Assembly (NCBI RefSeq): GCF_050611725.1
Contig: NZ_JBODJB010000001.1
Coordinates: 2,728,001-2,792,000 of the forward strand
Source: Ferruginibacter sp050611725
GTDB lineage: Bacteria; Bacteroidota; Bacteroidia; Chitinophagales; Chitinophagaceae
Length of the DNA: 64,000 nucleotides
Reading direction: 5' to 3'
Shown: positions 8,501 to 19,026 of the stretch, piece by piece
Numbering within the stretch: the stretch's first letter is position 1
Layout of the letters: each line of letters begins with the position of its first letter
The notes under the pieces: generated by a model
Told to the model about the DNA's origin: nothing
The model's input: only the letters and a program-made list of their open reading frames with translations
Databases searched by the model: none
Made by a program: the position numbers and the translations under genes

Positions 8501-11500
8501 ACCTACCGGTACGTCTGTAAATTGATAGTGACCATTGTTATCAGTTATTGTTGACATTACAGGAATACCTGCATTATCATACAATGTAACCGTTACACCT
8601 GCAATGCCCGGTTCGTTAGGATCCTGGAAGCCATCTTTGTTGATATCATTCCAGATGAAGTCTCCGATCTTAGCAGGAATAGTATAGTTGATACCAGCAT
8701 CAACATCTGATCTGTCTTTATTAGCAGGAGTTAATGTAATGATACCGGTTTTTCCTGTGATCACATCAGCATCGCTGTCTTTTGTATCATCGCCACCCTG
8801 ATCTTTAGATGAGAACTGATATTGAGCAGGTAAGCTGAAACGTACCTGATAATTTGTTCCACCTAATGCAACAGGAAGATTAGTGAATTTATAATAACCA
8901 TACGCATCTGTAATTGTTGTTGACAGAACAGTACCTGCATTGTTATACAAAGTAACTGTTACACCTGCAACACCAATTTCGCTTGCATCCTGAATTCCGT
9001 TTCTGTTTGCATCGTTCCAAACTTTATCTCCGATAGAACCTATTGGAGTAAAGAAACCTGCATCGATGGTAAGGATCGATTGTCCTGCAGACAATGCAAT
9101 ACCTGTTACAGTACCATTGATCGGATCACTGTCAACTGCATCATCAGCACCTTGATTAGAAGGTGTAGGCACCATTCCTGAAGGCGTAACGAAAGTTACA
9201 GTATATGTACCCGGAGCCAGATTGCTGAATAAATACAAACCTGTTTTAGAATCTGTAAGTACGGATATCTGGTTACCACTCGGATAAGTCAATGTAACTG
9301 TAGCACCGCCTATACCCGGCTCACCATCATCTTGTACGCCGTTAGCATTGAAATCATTCCAAACATAATCACCAATACTGCCTGAACCTTTCAGACCGAA
9401 GTCGATATTATCTGTTGAAGCTGTTAATGGGAAACAGTTTGTACGTATTTCAGTACTTACTACATTCACACCATCGTTTTGATTATCTACAGATACATTT
9501 GTTGAAGCCACATCTGCTTTCAAATAACCTGTAGGAGTTGTAATTCCAACGATATAGTTTCCTGCAGGTACAAGATTGAATTTATAGTTACCGTTGATAT
9601 CAGTTGTAGTTGTTTTATTTAAATAATTACCGCTACAATCATACAATTTAACTACTACTCCACCAATGCCGTTTTCAGTTGCAGCTTCTTGTAAACCGTT
9701 ATTGTTTTTATCGTACCATACTGAATTACCTAAATCATAACATTGTTGTACATTAACCTGAACAAATGCAGTATCAGAACAACCGGTTAACATGTTATAT
9801 ACAATTACTCTGTAATCATATACACCCGGAGTTGTAATACTTACTGTTGGATTAGCGATATCATTGCTATTTAAACCTGTTCCGGTCCAAACATATCCTA
9901 AAGGAGCATTTGGCATTGCAAGCGGCGGTGTACCTGTTGGGTTACCACCGATTGTTACGGGAACTCCTGCACAAGTCGTTTTATTTTGACCTGCATCTGC
10001 AGTTGGGTTTTTATTTACGTTTACAAATACTACGATCTCATCAGTTCTTGTACAACCGTTTTGAGTAACTGTTAATCTGTAAGTTGTAGTTACTAACGGT
10101 GACACAGACACTGTTTTTGAATTTGCACCATTGTCAATTGATGTAGGATCGCCTGCAACAACTGTCCATGTAAAATTAGCACCTACCGGGCCATTACCTG
10201 CAATATTAGTACTTGCCCCAAGACACAGATCCTGATCCGGCCCCGCAGCAGCAAATACCGACTGAGTAATTACGATAGTTGATTTGTAAGTTACACTACA
10301 ACCATTTTTATATACAACTAAAGTCACTTCATATTCACCCGGCAGATCATACACAGGAGTTGCACTTGGACCAGCAGCCGTTGCCGGTGTTGCGCCATCA
10401 AATGTCCATGCATAAGTAGCACCTGTTCCTGCACCATTTGCAAAGAACAATGCACCTTCACCTGCACAAATTGAAGCCGGACCATTTATACCTGAAATAG
10501 GTAATGCTGTCACCGTAACGTTTACGGCTGTACGACCACTTGCACCACACACACCACCAATTGTTTGTTGTACATAGTAAGTAACAGGTACTGTAATATT
10601 TGAGGTTACAAATGTTGCTGAAGTAGATAACAAGTTACCTCCTGTTGGAGCATCATACCAAGCAAAGCTTGCGCCTGTTGCACCAGTAGCAGTTAACGTT
10701 GCCGGCGTACCGTAACATACTGCAACTCCCGGAGCTGAAGGCAAACCAGGACATTGTCTATAACCTGCATCAACCGTTGTATTATTTTGGCCTGCACTTA
10801 AAGTAATACCACTTACTACGCCACCGACAGGATCACTGTCTTTCGTATCATCACCACCTTGGTTAGAAGGCGCTGCTGTATAGCCTGAAGGAGTAGTAAA
10901 TGTTACACTATATCCACCCGGTGCTAAATTGCTGAACAAATATCCACCGTTTGCGTCAGTTGTTGTTGAAACTGTTGCACCGTTAGGGTAAGTTAAAGTA
11001 ACAGTTACACCCGGGATACCAGCTTCGCCAGCATCTTGTACACCATTACCATTTGTATCATTCCAAACAAAATCTCCAATGCTACCAGTACCTTTTAAAC
11101 CAAAGTCTAAAGTAAGGTTACCATTGTTTCCATCACCATCTGTTGTTGGCTCACTGCTTCCGATCAATGTGATCACATTGCTTCTTACTTCTGCACCAAT
11201 AACAATAACACCATTGTTATCTGTATTATTATCATTGTTTGGATTTGCTGAAGTAGCAGTAGTTACACCAGCTACATATCCTACAGGAATTGTTACTCCA
11301 ACAATATAATCACCAGGAGTCAATCCTACAAATCCGTAGATACCTGTAGCATCGGTTGTAGTTGTTGCCAATAATGTTGTACCGTTAGATGCATATAATT
11401 TTACGGTTGCATTTGCAATAGTCGGTTCACCTGCATCCTGAGTACCATTATTATTTTGATCATTCCATACATAGTTACCAATATTCATAATGTTGCATTG

Positions 11501-14500
11501 GAAACCAGCATCTATTGTTAAATTGTTTTGACCTGCATTTAATACGATACCACTTACAACACCTCCGATTGGATCGCTGTCTTTAGCATCATCAGCACCT
11601 TGGTTAGAAGGAGAAACTGTAAAGCCAACAGGAGCTGTAAATGCTACACTGTATGTACCAGGTGCCAGGTTGCTGAATAAATATCCTCCATTTGCATCAG
11701 TTGTTGTAGAAACTGTAGCAGCATTAGGATAAGTCAATGTAACCGTCACGCCTGCAATACCAGGTTCACCAGCATCCTGAATACCATTACCATTCAAATC
11801 GTTCCACACAAAATCACCAATTGAACCTGTGCCTTTTAAACCGAAGTCATACGTATTATTTGTATTACCACCAGGCTCACCGGTTGTAGTTAAAGTGATC
11901 GCATCACCTCTAACTTCTGTACCTACAATATTTTTACCGTTGTTATCATTGTCCGTATCATTATCCGGATCGCCACCATTTGTAGTACTTGGTGCGTAAC
12001 CGGTTGGTATAACTACACCTACGATGTAATTACCCGGAGTTAATGAACAGAAAGAATAGTTACCGCTTGCATCAGTTGTTGTAGTTGCAATGGCAGCACC
12101 ATCAACGACGTTATCGTTATTAGCATCTCTGTATAAATTTACAGTTGCACCAGCAATACCAGCTTCACCTGCATCTTTCAAACCATTATTATTCTGATCA
12201 TTCCACACATTATTTCCAACACATAGTAAAGAAGACACAAAACCAGCATCGATCGTTGTGTTGTTTTGGCCTGCAGCTAATGGCACGGCTACAACACCTC
12301 CTACCGGATCACTATCTTTTGCATCATCACCAAAGTTTGAAGTAGTTGCAGCAAAACCTGAAGGAGTTGTGAAAGCAACACTATAATTACCCGGTGCTAA
12401 GTTGCTGAACAAGTATCCGCCATTTGCATCAGTTGTTGTTGAAACTGTTGCACCATTTGGATAAGTCAATGTAACTGTTGCGCCTGTAATACCCGGTTCA
12501 CCTAAATCTTGTACACCATTACCATTGTAATCGTTCCATACAAAATCACCGATAGAACCTGTACCTTTTAAACCGAAGTCTAAAGTTAGGTTACCGTTAG
12601 CATCATCGCCATCAGTTGTTGGCTCACCTGAAGCAGATAAAGTAATAAAATTACTACGTACTTCACCAGCTACTGTATTGACACCATTATTATCTGTATT
12701 ATCATCGTTATTAGGAGTTGATGATGTTGCTGTAGTTGAACCTGCTGCATAGCCTGCAGGAAGTACAACACCAACAATATAATTACCTGAAGCTAAGCTT
12801 GTAAATCCATAAATACCATTTGCATCAGTTGTAGTAGTAGCAATTGCTGCACCATCTGCAATATTATCACCATTGGCATCTCTGTAAAGATTTACAGTTG
12901 CACCGGCAATAGCAAGTTCGCTTGCATCTTGTGTTCCGTTATTGTTTTGATCGTTCCAAACATAGTTACCTAAGTTTAAAGACGCTAATAAGAACCCTGC
13001 ATCAATTGTAAGATTGATCTGACCATCAGTTAAAGTAACACTAACGCTTCCATTAACAGGATCACTGTCTTTTGCATCGTTAGCACCAGTATTAGATGTT
13101 GTTACACTATAACCTGCAGGAGTTGTAAACGTTACCGTATAAGTACCTATGGCTAATTTATCAAACAAATAGAATCCATTTGCATCTGTAGTTGCTACAA
13201 CAGTTGAAGCATCAGGCTTAGTAAGTGTTACAGTTGCACCTGCAATTCCGGCTTCACCAAAATCCTGAATACCATTACCATTTGCATCGTTCCATACAAA
13301 ATCACCTATCTGTCCATCACCACAAGGAGTTTGTGTTACGATCTCTGTATTGTTTCCTGTTTTACTTGGACTAGCATGTACAGAAGCCACAACAGGGAAA
13401 CCAAAACCTGCTGCACCAAACGCTGATTTTTTAACTGTTACTTCATACCATACATCAAATATCCAGTTAGGATAATTGGCATTAGGTGCATAACTTGTAT
13501 TTGTAGCAGGAGAATTTGTTGTTAACACGTAACCATAGTTATTAAAGTTAACATCCATAGAAGTTCTGAAACTCAAAACATCAGATGCCAAACCAATAGT
13601 AGGGTTATTACCATCACCTCCAAAACCAAGTGTTGTATATCCTGAAGGAGCAGCTGGGCTCACAGTTGTTGCACTAATATAATCTTGTTGGAATTTTAAT
13701 TTTTCAACACCATTAGCATCTCTGATAGACCATGTAAGGTTATCCGATCCTGTCAGATTACCGAAAGTGTGTCCACCTGACCAGCCAATAGCACTTGTAC
13801 CATAAGTATTATCTACAAATGTTTTTGCAAATGTTGTTCTGATGGTAACTGTTTCGTCATTTACGTTTGCAGTCCATGTACTTTTTGCCCAAACAATAGA
13901 AGATGTTCCTGAGAAACAAACTTTACCGCCGTCGGGAGGAAGTATTGGGTTATACAAACCAATATCATATGTATTGTTAGTGATACCATTCGTTGGTTCG
14001 CCACCGTTAGTAAGCGTAATTGCATTACCTATAGCTTCTCCATTATATATACTGATACCATTATTATCTTCATCAGTATTATTATCCGGATCCCCACCAT
14101 TGATCACGGTGATAGCTAATGGAGCTGGTATTAAAGCACCTACAATATAGTTTCCTGGTGCAAGATTTACAAAAGAATAAAAACCATTCACATCAGTCAT
14201 TGTAACACCTATAAAAGCACCATCGGGAACATTATCATTGTTGTCATCTTTATATAAATGAACCGTGGTAAAAGAGATCGGATCATCTGACGGCTCATAT
14301 TTACCGCTTCTGTTTTTATCTAAAAATACTCTGTTACCAAGAGAAAGATTTTTTAGAATAAACCCGAAATCGAGGTTATGGTTATTTTGACCATATTTAC
14401 CTGTAGTAAATGAAATCATCGGAACACTGTTGCTATTTAAAGCTGCATCGTTATCGCTCAAATCTGTCTGACCTGCACCAACTTTATCTTTAATAGTTAT

Positions 14501-16774
14501 ACCGAAATTAGCTAACGCACCGGTTCCTAATGTAGCCCCGTTTGCCCAGCTTGCCGAACCTATTCTTAAATTATAACCTGCATTTGGATTGATTGTTACA
14601 CCGTAGTCTGTTCCCGTAACATCAGTTCCAGTAGCTGAAGTGAAATAAAATTCACCACTTGCATTTGTTGTTACTGTACCAACCTGCACATCATCTGCAT
14701 TACCTGCAATTCCATCAGCACCATTTGTGAATAATAAAACAGACACACCAGCAACACCAGCTTCACCAGCCTCCTGAATACCATCAGCATTTAAATCATT
14801 CCAAACACGGTTTCCAATTTCAATTGGCGGATTATCTAACATTAACTCCACATCACCCATACCGTTAGCTTTACCAAATGTTCCATCGATCAAAGTTGTA
14901 CTTTGAGCTGTTGTTTCCATTTCATAATCGTTGGCGTTAGTACCATCTGTGTACCTCATTTTAGAAACACCTTGTGACCAGATATTAATCGGATCGGGTA
15001 TTGATGTCATAACATCTACATCACCCGGCAATTGAGCAAGACCACCTAAGCCATTATTTATTTGGTAAGTAGAAATATTATCTTGATAATAATACTCACC
15101 GCCACCAGGTCCTTGAGCGTTTCCTGCACCTGCAGTAGTGATACCATTTGCAGTACCATTACTTTCTAAAGTCCATGTACCTGCACAATTTATTTTACCA
15201 CGATATATATCACCATAAGAGAAACCACTAAATAAAAGTGTACCTGCAAGGTTATTATTTTGGTAACCAGACTGATCACCAAACCTGTCTCTGAAACCAA
15301 CAATAACGCTACCTGTACCGTCAATTTCAATATCGGTAAACATTGGTTGAGGTAAACCACCTCTATAACTTGAACCGCTACCTATTGTAGCAGGTGTAAA
15401 AGCGTTTGTCCATGGTCTCCAATTTTCAAGGATACCATCAGTATTTGTACCTCTTGCATGAGAAAGAGGGAAAGTCATTAAAGCAGTTGTATTAAAGGTT
15501 AAAGCTGCAGCATCAAATGCATAAACATATGCGTTCATACTTGCATTGCTTGGTGCTGATGCAGAAGCAGCAGTTTGTCCGCTTGTAACACCACCTACAT
15601 AAACTTTACCTCTATAAAATTTTACAGCAAAAGGTCTGAATTCACCTGCATTTAAACCACCACCGGAATTCGGATTAGGAATAGCATAAGAAGTAACCTG
15701 AGCAGCTGTTGGAATTACAGGAGATGCTGCATTTTGCAGATCTATTCTGTATAATTTTCTATCGTATAAATTCACTAAAAACAAATAACGTCCATCATCA
15801 CTGATGTCCATTCCACCGATACCAACTTTACCGATCTGATCATAAGTAGTGGCATCTGTATTTGAAGAAGCTAAACCAGCCGGTAAACCTCTATCTGTAT
15901 TACTCCTAACATTTAAAGTTGCACCTGCGGTATGATTATGTGTATAGTAAGAGGCTCCTAATGCATCTAAGCTAAAAAAGAAAGTTCCGGTTTTACCGGT
16001 TGGATCAATAATGTAAATACTTCCCGGAGCATTGGCCGGAATCGGGAATTTAGGATCGGCTCCAGGACCTAAACCAGCATGTCTTTTTACATAAGCACTT
16101 GTAAAAGCTTTTTTGAAGGGTTTGCTATAAGCAATACCCCATGTAGAACCAATTTCAGCACCTGTTGAAACTGAGGTAGGTGTTGGTGTGGTTCCGGTAT
16201 TGTTATAAGCAGCCGAATACATTGCCGGCCCTCCTGCCCAACCACCAAGTACCAATGGGTTACCATTACGATATGTGTTGATCAAAAAGTTCGGGTTGGT
16301 AGTGTTTACATAATCACCCGGATTAGAAACAGCAAAATTTGCAGTTACACCTGCACCACCTGTTTTAAACTGAACGTTACTACCAAAAGTCGATCCCATT
16401 AAACCGGAAAAGTCGACCGAAGGGTCAACAAGGCAATTAGAAGGTAACACATATTCAATTCTAACTGAACTGGAGCCGACTGCTAATGTATAAGTACCAT
16501 TGGCTGCGGTTACAGTTGTTGCTAATAAAGCATCTGCAGAATTGTAGGCATTTACAGTTACACCCGAAATTCCAGGTTCAATTGTAGGGGCTACAGTTTG
16601 CTGAGTACCATTTCCATTAAAATCACGGAAAATTGTACCGGTAACCTGTGCTTTGAGGGAAGAAAGGCCGGTTAATAAAATAACAACAGAAAGCAAAGCC
16701 ATTTTGCTTTTTACTGTGCTGCTACTTAAAAATTTAACCAGGTCAAATCTTTTTGGCGTAGAGGAGAATCCCAT
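5570..16774 (-). CDS. Giant SdrD_B-repeat surface protein with T9SS type A sorting domain
   Basis: 3734 residues from the ATG at 16774; the open frame runs further to a TTG at 16855, which is less likely. A signal peptide ends at LSSLKAQ. Order: one SdrD_B-like domain; a region of about 480 residues (16.3-14.85 kb) with propeller-like pieces such as GMDISDDGRYLFLV; 19 more SdrD_B domains, most starting GDxVWNDxNGNGxQDxGEPG, whose D-x-N-x-N-G loop is a likely calcium site; a PKD/Ig-like interruption at about 9.76-10.75 kb; a segment at 13.3-13.9 kb outside these families; and a C-terminal T9SS type A domain (PVTLVNL..., YPNPFIDRV, ending TQRLIK). SdrD_B domains form rigid calcium-bound rods, so a cell-surface or secreted adhesin/stalk role is likely. 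It has its own terminator. Binding target unknown. Confidence 0.9.
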   Translation of the reverse strand: MGFSSTPKRFDLVKFLSSSTVKSKMALLSVVILLTGLSSLKAQVTGTIFRDFNGNGTQQTVAPTIEPGISGVTVNAYNSADALLATTVTAANGTYTLAVGSSSVRIEYVLPSNCLVDPSVDFSGLMGSTFGSNVQFKTGGAGVTANFAVSNPGDYVNTTNPNFLINTYRNGNPLVLGGWAGGPAMYSAAYNNTGTTPTPTSVSTGAEIGSTWGIAYSKPFKKAFTSAYVKRHAGLGPGADPKFPIPANAPGSIYIIDPTGKTGTFFFSLDALGASYYTHNHTAGATLNVRSNTDRGLPAGLASSNTDATTYDQIGKVGIGGMDISDDGRYLFLVNLYDRKLYRIDLQNAASPVIPTAAQVTSYAIPNPNSGGGLNAGEFRPFAVKFYRGKVYVGGVTSGQTAASASAPSNASMNAYVYAFDAAALTFNTTALMTFPLSHARGTNTDGILENWRPWTNAFTPATIGSGSSYRGGLPQPMFTDIEIDGTGSVIVGFRDRFGDQSGYQNNNLAGTLLFSGFSYGDIYRGKINCAGTWTLESNGTANGITTAGAGNAQGPGGGEYYYQDNISTYQINNGLGGLAQLPGDVDVMTSIPDPINIWSQGVSKMRYTDGTNANDYEMETTAQSTTLIDGTFGKANGMGDVELMLDNPPIEIGNRVWNDLNADGIQEAGEAGVAGVSVLLFTNGADGIAGNADDVQVGTVTTNASGEFYFTSATGTDVTGTDYGVTINPNAGYNLRIGSASWANGATLGTGALANFGITIKDKVGAGQTDLSDNDAALNSNSVPMISFTTGKYGQNNHNLDFGFILKNLSLGNRVFLDKNRSGKYEPSDDPISFTTVHLYKDDNNDNVPDGAFIGVTMTDVNGFYSFVNLAPGNYIVGALIPAPLAITVINGGDPDNNTDEDNNGISIYNGEAIGNAITLTNGGEPTNGITNNTYDIGLYNPILPPDGGKVCFSGTSSIVWAKSTWTANVNDETVTIRTTFAKTFVDNTYGTSAIGWSGGHTFGNLTGSDNLTWSIRDANGVEKLKFQQDYISATTVSPAAPSGYTTLGFGGDGNNPTIGLASDVLSFRTSMDVNFNNYGYVLTTNSPATNTSYAPNANYPNWIFDVWYEVTVKKSAFGAAGFGFPVVASVHASPSKTGNNTEIVTQTPCGDGQIGDFVWNDANGNGIQDFGEAGIAGATVTLTKPDASTVVATTDANGFYLFDKLAIGTYTVTFTTPAGYSVTTSNTGANDAKDSDPVNGSVSVTLTDGQINLTIDAGFLLASLNLGNYVWNDQNNNGTQDASELAIAGATVNLYRDANGDNIADGAAIATTTTDANGIYGFTSLASGNYIVGVVLPAGYAAGSTTATSSTPNNDDNTDNNGVNTVAGEVRSNFITLSASGEPTTDGDDANGNLTLDFGLKGTGSIGDFVWNDYNGNGVQDLGEPGITGATVTLTYPNGATVSTTTDANGGYLFSNLAPGNYSVAFTTPSGFAATTSNFGDDAKDSDPVGGVVAVPLAAGQNNTTIDAGFVSSLLCVGNNVWNDQNNNGLKDAGEAGIAGATVNLYRDANNDNVVDGAAIATTTTDASGNYSFCSLTPGNYIVGVVIPTGYAPSTTNGGDPDNDTDNDNNGKNIVGTEVRGDAITLTTTGEPGGNTNNTYDFGLKGTGSIGDFVWNDLNGNGIQDAGEPGIAGVTVTLTYPNAATVSTTTDANGGYLFSNLAPGTYSVAFTAPVGFTVSPSNQGADDAKDSDPIGGVVSGIVLNAGQNNLTIDAGFQCNIMNIGNYVWNDQNNNGTQDAGEPTIANATVKLYASNGTTLLATTTTDATGIYGFVGLTPGDYIVGVTIPVGYVAGVTTATSANPNNDNNTDNNGVIVIGAEVRSNVITLIGSSEPTTDGDGNNGNLTLDFGLKGTGSIGDFVWNDTNGNGVQDAGEAGIPGVTVTLTYPNGATVSTTTDANGGYLFSNLAPGGYSVTFTTPSGYTAAPSNQGGDDTKDSDPVGGVVSGITLSAGQNNTTVDAGYRQCPGLPSAPGVAVCYGTPATLTATGATGASFAWYDAPTGGNLLSTSATFVTSNITVPVTYYVQQTIGGVCGASGRTAVNVTVTALPISGINGPASICAGEGALFFANGAGTGATYAWTFDGATPATAAGPSATPVYDLPGEYEVTLVVYKNGCSVTYKSTIVITQSVFAAAGPDQDLCLGASTNIAGNGPVGANFTWTVVAGDPTSIDNGANSKTVSVSPLVTTTYRLTVTQNGCTRTDEIVVFVNVNKNPTADAGQNKTTCAGVPVTIGGNPTGTPPLAMPNAPLGYVWTGTGLNSNDIANPTVSITTPGVYDYRVIVYNMLTGCSDTAFVQVNVQQCYDLGNSVWYDKNNNGLQEAATENGIGGVVVKLYDCSGNYLNKTTTTDINGNYKFNLVPAGNYIVGITTPTGYLKADVASTNVSVDNQNDGVNVVSTEIRTNCFPLTASTDNIDFGLKGSGSIGDYVWNDFNANGVQDDGEPGIGGATVTLTYPSGNQISVLTDSKTGLYLFSNLAPGTYTVTFVTPSGMVPTPSNQGADDAVDSDPINGTVTGIALSAGQSILTIDAGFFTPIGSIGDKVWNDANRNGIQDASEIGVAGVTVTLYNNAGTVLSTTITDAYGYYKFTNLPVALGGTNYQVRFSLPAQYQFSSKDQGGDDTKDSDADVITGKTGIITLTPANKDRSDVDAGINYTIPAKIGDFIWNDINKDGFQDPNEPGIAGVTVTLYDNAGIPVMSTITDNNGHYQFTDVPVGTYTLGVSAPIGFNASPKDASADDAKDSDFDPTTFKTEPFNVTYGTTNLTFDGGFFAAPLNLASVGDKVWNDLNGNSLQDANEPGVQGVKVELFTSAGVLVATTTTDAFGYYIFSSLAPGAYYVKFSDIPAGYAVVTPNVGGLANVAIDSDITGANGTGTTPTFTLLPGQSKVTVDAGVRNSSVTNNSTLGDYVWYDLNKNGVQDAAEVAGVPGVTVTLYNAATSAVIKTTTTDANGKYLFTDLAIGTYVVGFSNLPTGYVLTSKDAGADDSKDNDADATTGRTDIYSILADGTNILTVDAGIISNPNVRDGKATLGDKVWNDIDGDGIQDANEPGIAGVTVVLYAGNGTSVIGTTTTDGLGNYIFTNLDAGSYVVGFSGFPSGYVLTTSKAGTDATVDSDPSTITGKTNAITLVAGEVNTTIDAGLIAINPKSSLGDRVWFDNNGNGIQDAGEPGVAGVSVSLFDLAANLIKTTATNTNGNYLFTDLEAGSYVIVFNNLPTGYFPTTQNAAGSNSTNNSDANFSGITGTIVLPASATDLTWDMGILSNNKASVGDYVWNDANNNGIQDASEKGVGGITVTLYDNTGAAVTNTVTDANGYYNFSNVIPGTYTIGFSNIPANSGFTTKNAVGSTAANNSDVNSATGITDAFVLVGGQVKTDVDAGLISTFAAVGDYVWYDINFNGKQDANEPGVPGVVVTLYNASNVKVASAVTDGDGYYFINNIPVSGTTNFTMGFTNTPINTEGFTIKNAPGTTSANNSDVNPGSGRTDVFTLAPNQIRLDIDAGIITTSGGPLPVTLVNLAGVYANGVAQLNWATLTELNSDRFELEYSIDGITFSNIKNIAAAGNSSTRIDYTYAHNQLKVGANYYRLKMIDRDGRSTYSNIVVLNVAAQGIAITGIYPNPFIDRVNISVTTGTSEVVKIKIYNAAGQVIRDQQSSVRSGVNNITVNNLSTLARGTYIVEVRTTDKVLTQRLIK
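6400..14830 (-). repeat. Array of SdrD_B domain repeats, partly in alternating pairs
   Basis: Nineteen SdrD_B units are coded here, interrupted at 9.76-10.75 kb and 13.3-13.9 kb. Between about 10.8 and 13.3 kb two subtypes alternate: one begins GSIGDFVWND and continues TVTLTYP, the other begins GNYVWNDQNNNG and continues TVNLY. The GSIGDFVWND subtype recurs about every 725-745 bp. Confidence 0.8.
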
Positions 16775-17278
16775 CGTTTTACTATTTAGGTTTAAAGTTT
16801 GTTTCAATTTTAGGTACAAAGTCGATTTGTGGGTGTACAAACGAGCCAATGCCAAAATCTCATTAAAGAGAATAGGAAATTCGAGGGATAATTGGAGAAC
16901 TAAATTGCGTATTTCTACATCATTTAGCGGTTTTTACTAGATTTACCGATTCGGAAAATACGGACTTTTCTAAGTATTATTACGAGTAAACGTATTAGTT
17001 AATACTTTATTGTGAAAACCACATAATATTTCCCAGATGGAAAAAACTACAAAACAGTTGCATGCGAAAAAAATTTTCGACATGAAGATTATTTAGTGAT
17101 AAGGTTGGGCTTTGGAGGGATAATGGTGCAGGGAAAACGGATTATTCTCACCTGTTCAGAAGGCAAATGTAATATTTAAGACTAATAAATCAAAGTTTTG
17201 CAGGTTATTTTTTCTTGAGTTATATATTATATAATAACTTGTAAGTACTTAATTTTGAGCAGATAGCTTGAAATTAAT
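16775..17278. other. AT-rich leader region upstream of the SdrD_B giant
   Basis: About 500 bases with no supportable gene. It should hold the promoter of the minus-strand giant. The leader contains two close TTTGTAC words (around 16819 and 16838) but no clean -33/-7 pair that I would commit to. Confidence 0.3.
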
Positions 17279-17315
17279 AAAAAAAGCCCGTATACTTCGG
17301 TAAGAATTATACGGG
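17279..17315 (-). terminator. Terminator of the tail-fibre-like gene
   Basis: The minus strand shows an 8-bp stem CCCGTATA/TATACGGG (17308-17315 with 17287-17294) followed by a T-rich tract, 31 bases after the stop codon. It separates this gene from the giant downstream. Confidence 0.85.
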
Positions 17316-17346
17316 TATATGAAAGGACCCAAATTACAAAAATGAA

Positions 17347-18861
17347 TTATCTAACCATTCTCCAGCCGATATAATCAATAGAGGTTGTCCTACTGGTTGT
17401 TCCTCCTGTTTTTTCTATTTTAAAGAATAGTTTCATTGGAGCCGTTGGAATATGTGTTGTAACTGACCCAAGAAATGTTCCATCAACATAATAATCAACC
17501 TGTGTTCCGGCAGCATTAATAACTGCTTTTAACCTATACCATTGATTGGCTGTAACTGTTGTATTGGTATTATAATCTGTAGAAGTACTGGATGACCTAG
17601 TAGTCGCTACCCATTTTCCAGAGTTTGTACCATGCGTATAGGTAAAATAAATACCATTAGCAGGTGCACCGGAAGTTGTAATAACCGGATCTCCTAACCC
17701 ATAATATGTAACAAAAGACTGTCCGGCAACTGAAAGATTTTCTACTCTCACTCTTACTTCAAAAACAGTTTGCTTCCCTCCTACTTTCATTTTATCTACA
17801 TTATTGAAAGAACCTAAGCCGGCAATTCCAGTTGCTGATGTTCCGGTGGTTAAAACATGTATACCGGCATAATCATTACCTGCTCCACCAGCTGTGTATA
17901 ATGCTGCTGTACCATCAACTTGCGATGAAGAACCTGTACCTGAAGTGACTTGCGTAAAAGCAAACTGGTTATCATTAGAACCCGAACCTGCATAAGTATC
18001 AAATACAAAATCCTCAAAATTATCCTGTGTAAATGCAGTAACATTTGACGGTGTTGTACTTACAAAATCGGCTATAGATCTTTTTCTGATCATACCTGTT
18101 GATCCATCAATTGTTAAAAGACTATCTGTAGATGATCCTGTTGGTATTGCACTCAATATAACCGGACTACTTGCTGTAAGCGTATCCGAAAATGTTTTTT
18201 TACCTGCAATAGTTTGTGCCGAAGTAGTTATCAATCCTCGTGCTGTTGCTGATGCACTGGGAATATTAAATGTATGTGTACTTCCACTTGACGAAATCGC
18301 AAAATCTGTTCCGCTTGTACCAACTGCATAGGTTTGTGTTGCATTTGATATTCCGTTCAGTGAGCTTAAAAAATTTCTTGGATTAGATGAATAAGGATAA
18401 TAACCACCGGCTGTACTATCAACTTTTCGAATATACTTGTTTGATAGAGTAGCCGTATCAATTAAAAGTGTACCCGTTGTTGTAATAGGACCACCACTTA
18501 AACCATAACCTGTTGCTATACTTGTTAAATAACTTAATGGCGACCAACTCGGCGTGCCGGACGTTCCGGTATTTACTTTAATTGCATTATCTGTAGTATT
18601 AAATAATATTAACCCTGAAGCAGGAAGAGGCACAGCATTTTGTTCTGTTGTTGTCATCCTGGGAATCAGCAATCCTTTTGTAGTGCTGCTTATATCAAGC
18701 ATTGCACTTGTATCGGGCTGATTACCTGTAGCGTTAATAGCAATATTCTGTGAGAAAACAGGAGAAACGAATATCGTACTTACACATAATATTGCTGCAA
18801 GAAAAACTATTTTCTTGACACCAATGTAAAATTGGTTGTTGAGGGTAAGTGGGTTTTTCAT
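17347..18861 (-). CDS. Exported tail-fibre-like protein with C-terminal jelly-roll (lectin-like) domain
   Basis: 504 residues with a signal peptide (about 1-38, ending SPVFSQ). The next part has AMLDISSTTKGLLIPRMT and GLILFNTTDN, a sequence common at the start of Bacteroidota surface proteins related to phage tail fibres. The middle is rich in Ser/Thr/Gly with SLNGISNATQTYAVG-like fibre repeats. From about residue 280 to the end it resembles a concanavalin A-like beta-sandwich: FEDFVFDTYAG, YGLGDP, then QWYRLKAVINAAGTQVDYYVDGTFLG. No T9SS domain is present, so export beyond the periplasm is unclear. It lies between the two SdrD_B giants on the same strand with its own terminator. Possible role: carbohydrate-binding surface fibre (inference). 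Confidence 0.65.
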   Translation of the reverse strand: MKNPLTLNNQFYIGVKKIVFLAAILCVSTIFVSPVFSQNIAINATGNQPDTSAMLDISSTTKGLLIPRMTTTEQNAVPLPASGLILFNTTDNAIKVNTGTSGTPSWSPLSYLTSIATGYGLSGGPITTTGTLLIDTATLSNKYIRKVDSTAGGYYPYSSNPRNFLSSLNGISNATQTYAVGTSGTDFAISSSGSTHTFNIPSASATARGLITTSAQTIAGKKTFSDTLTASSPVILSAIPTGSSTDSLLTIDGSTGMIRKRSIADFVSTTPSNVTAFTQDNFEDFVFDTYAGSGSNDNQFAFTQVTSGTGSSSQVDGTAALYTAGGAGNDYAGIHVLTTGTSATGIAGLGSFNNVDKMKVGGKQTVFEVRVRVENLSVAGQSFVTYYGLGDPVITTSGAPANGIYFTYTHGTNSGKWVATTRSSSTSTDYNTNTTVTANQWYRLKAVINAAGTQVDYYVDGTFLGSVTTHIPTAPMKLFFKIEKTGGTTSRTTSIDYIGWRMVR

Positions 18862-19026
18862 GGTAGATTTGTTTCAAATAATGTAAAGCAATACACTTTA
18901 CACTTTATAATAAAACGTAAATCAATCACCATTATTGTATTATCCCTAAGTAATAACCCTATCTAATTGTATTTCAATTAATTAAAAAACATCATTTATT
19001 GAACTCATTAGCGAAATTTATTGAAT

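Noticed and set aside
16775..16855. Extended start of the SdrD_B giant at a TTG
   Set aside because: It adds 27 polar residues before a good ATG and signal peptide; the ATG at 16774 is simpler.
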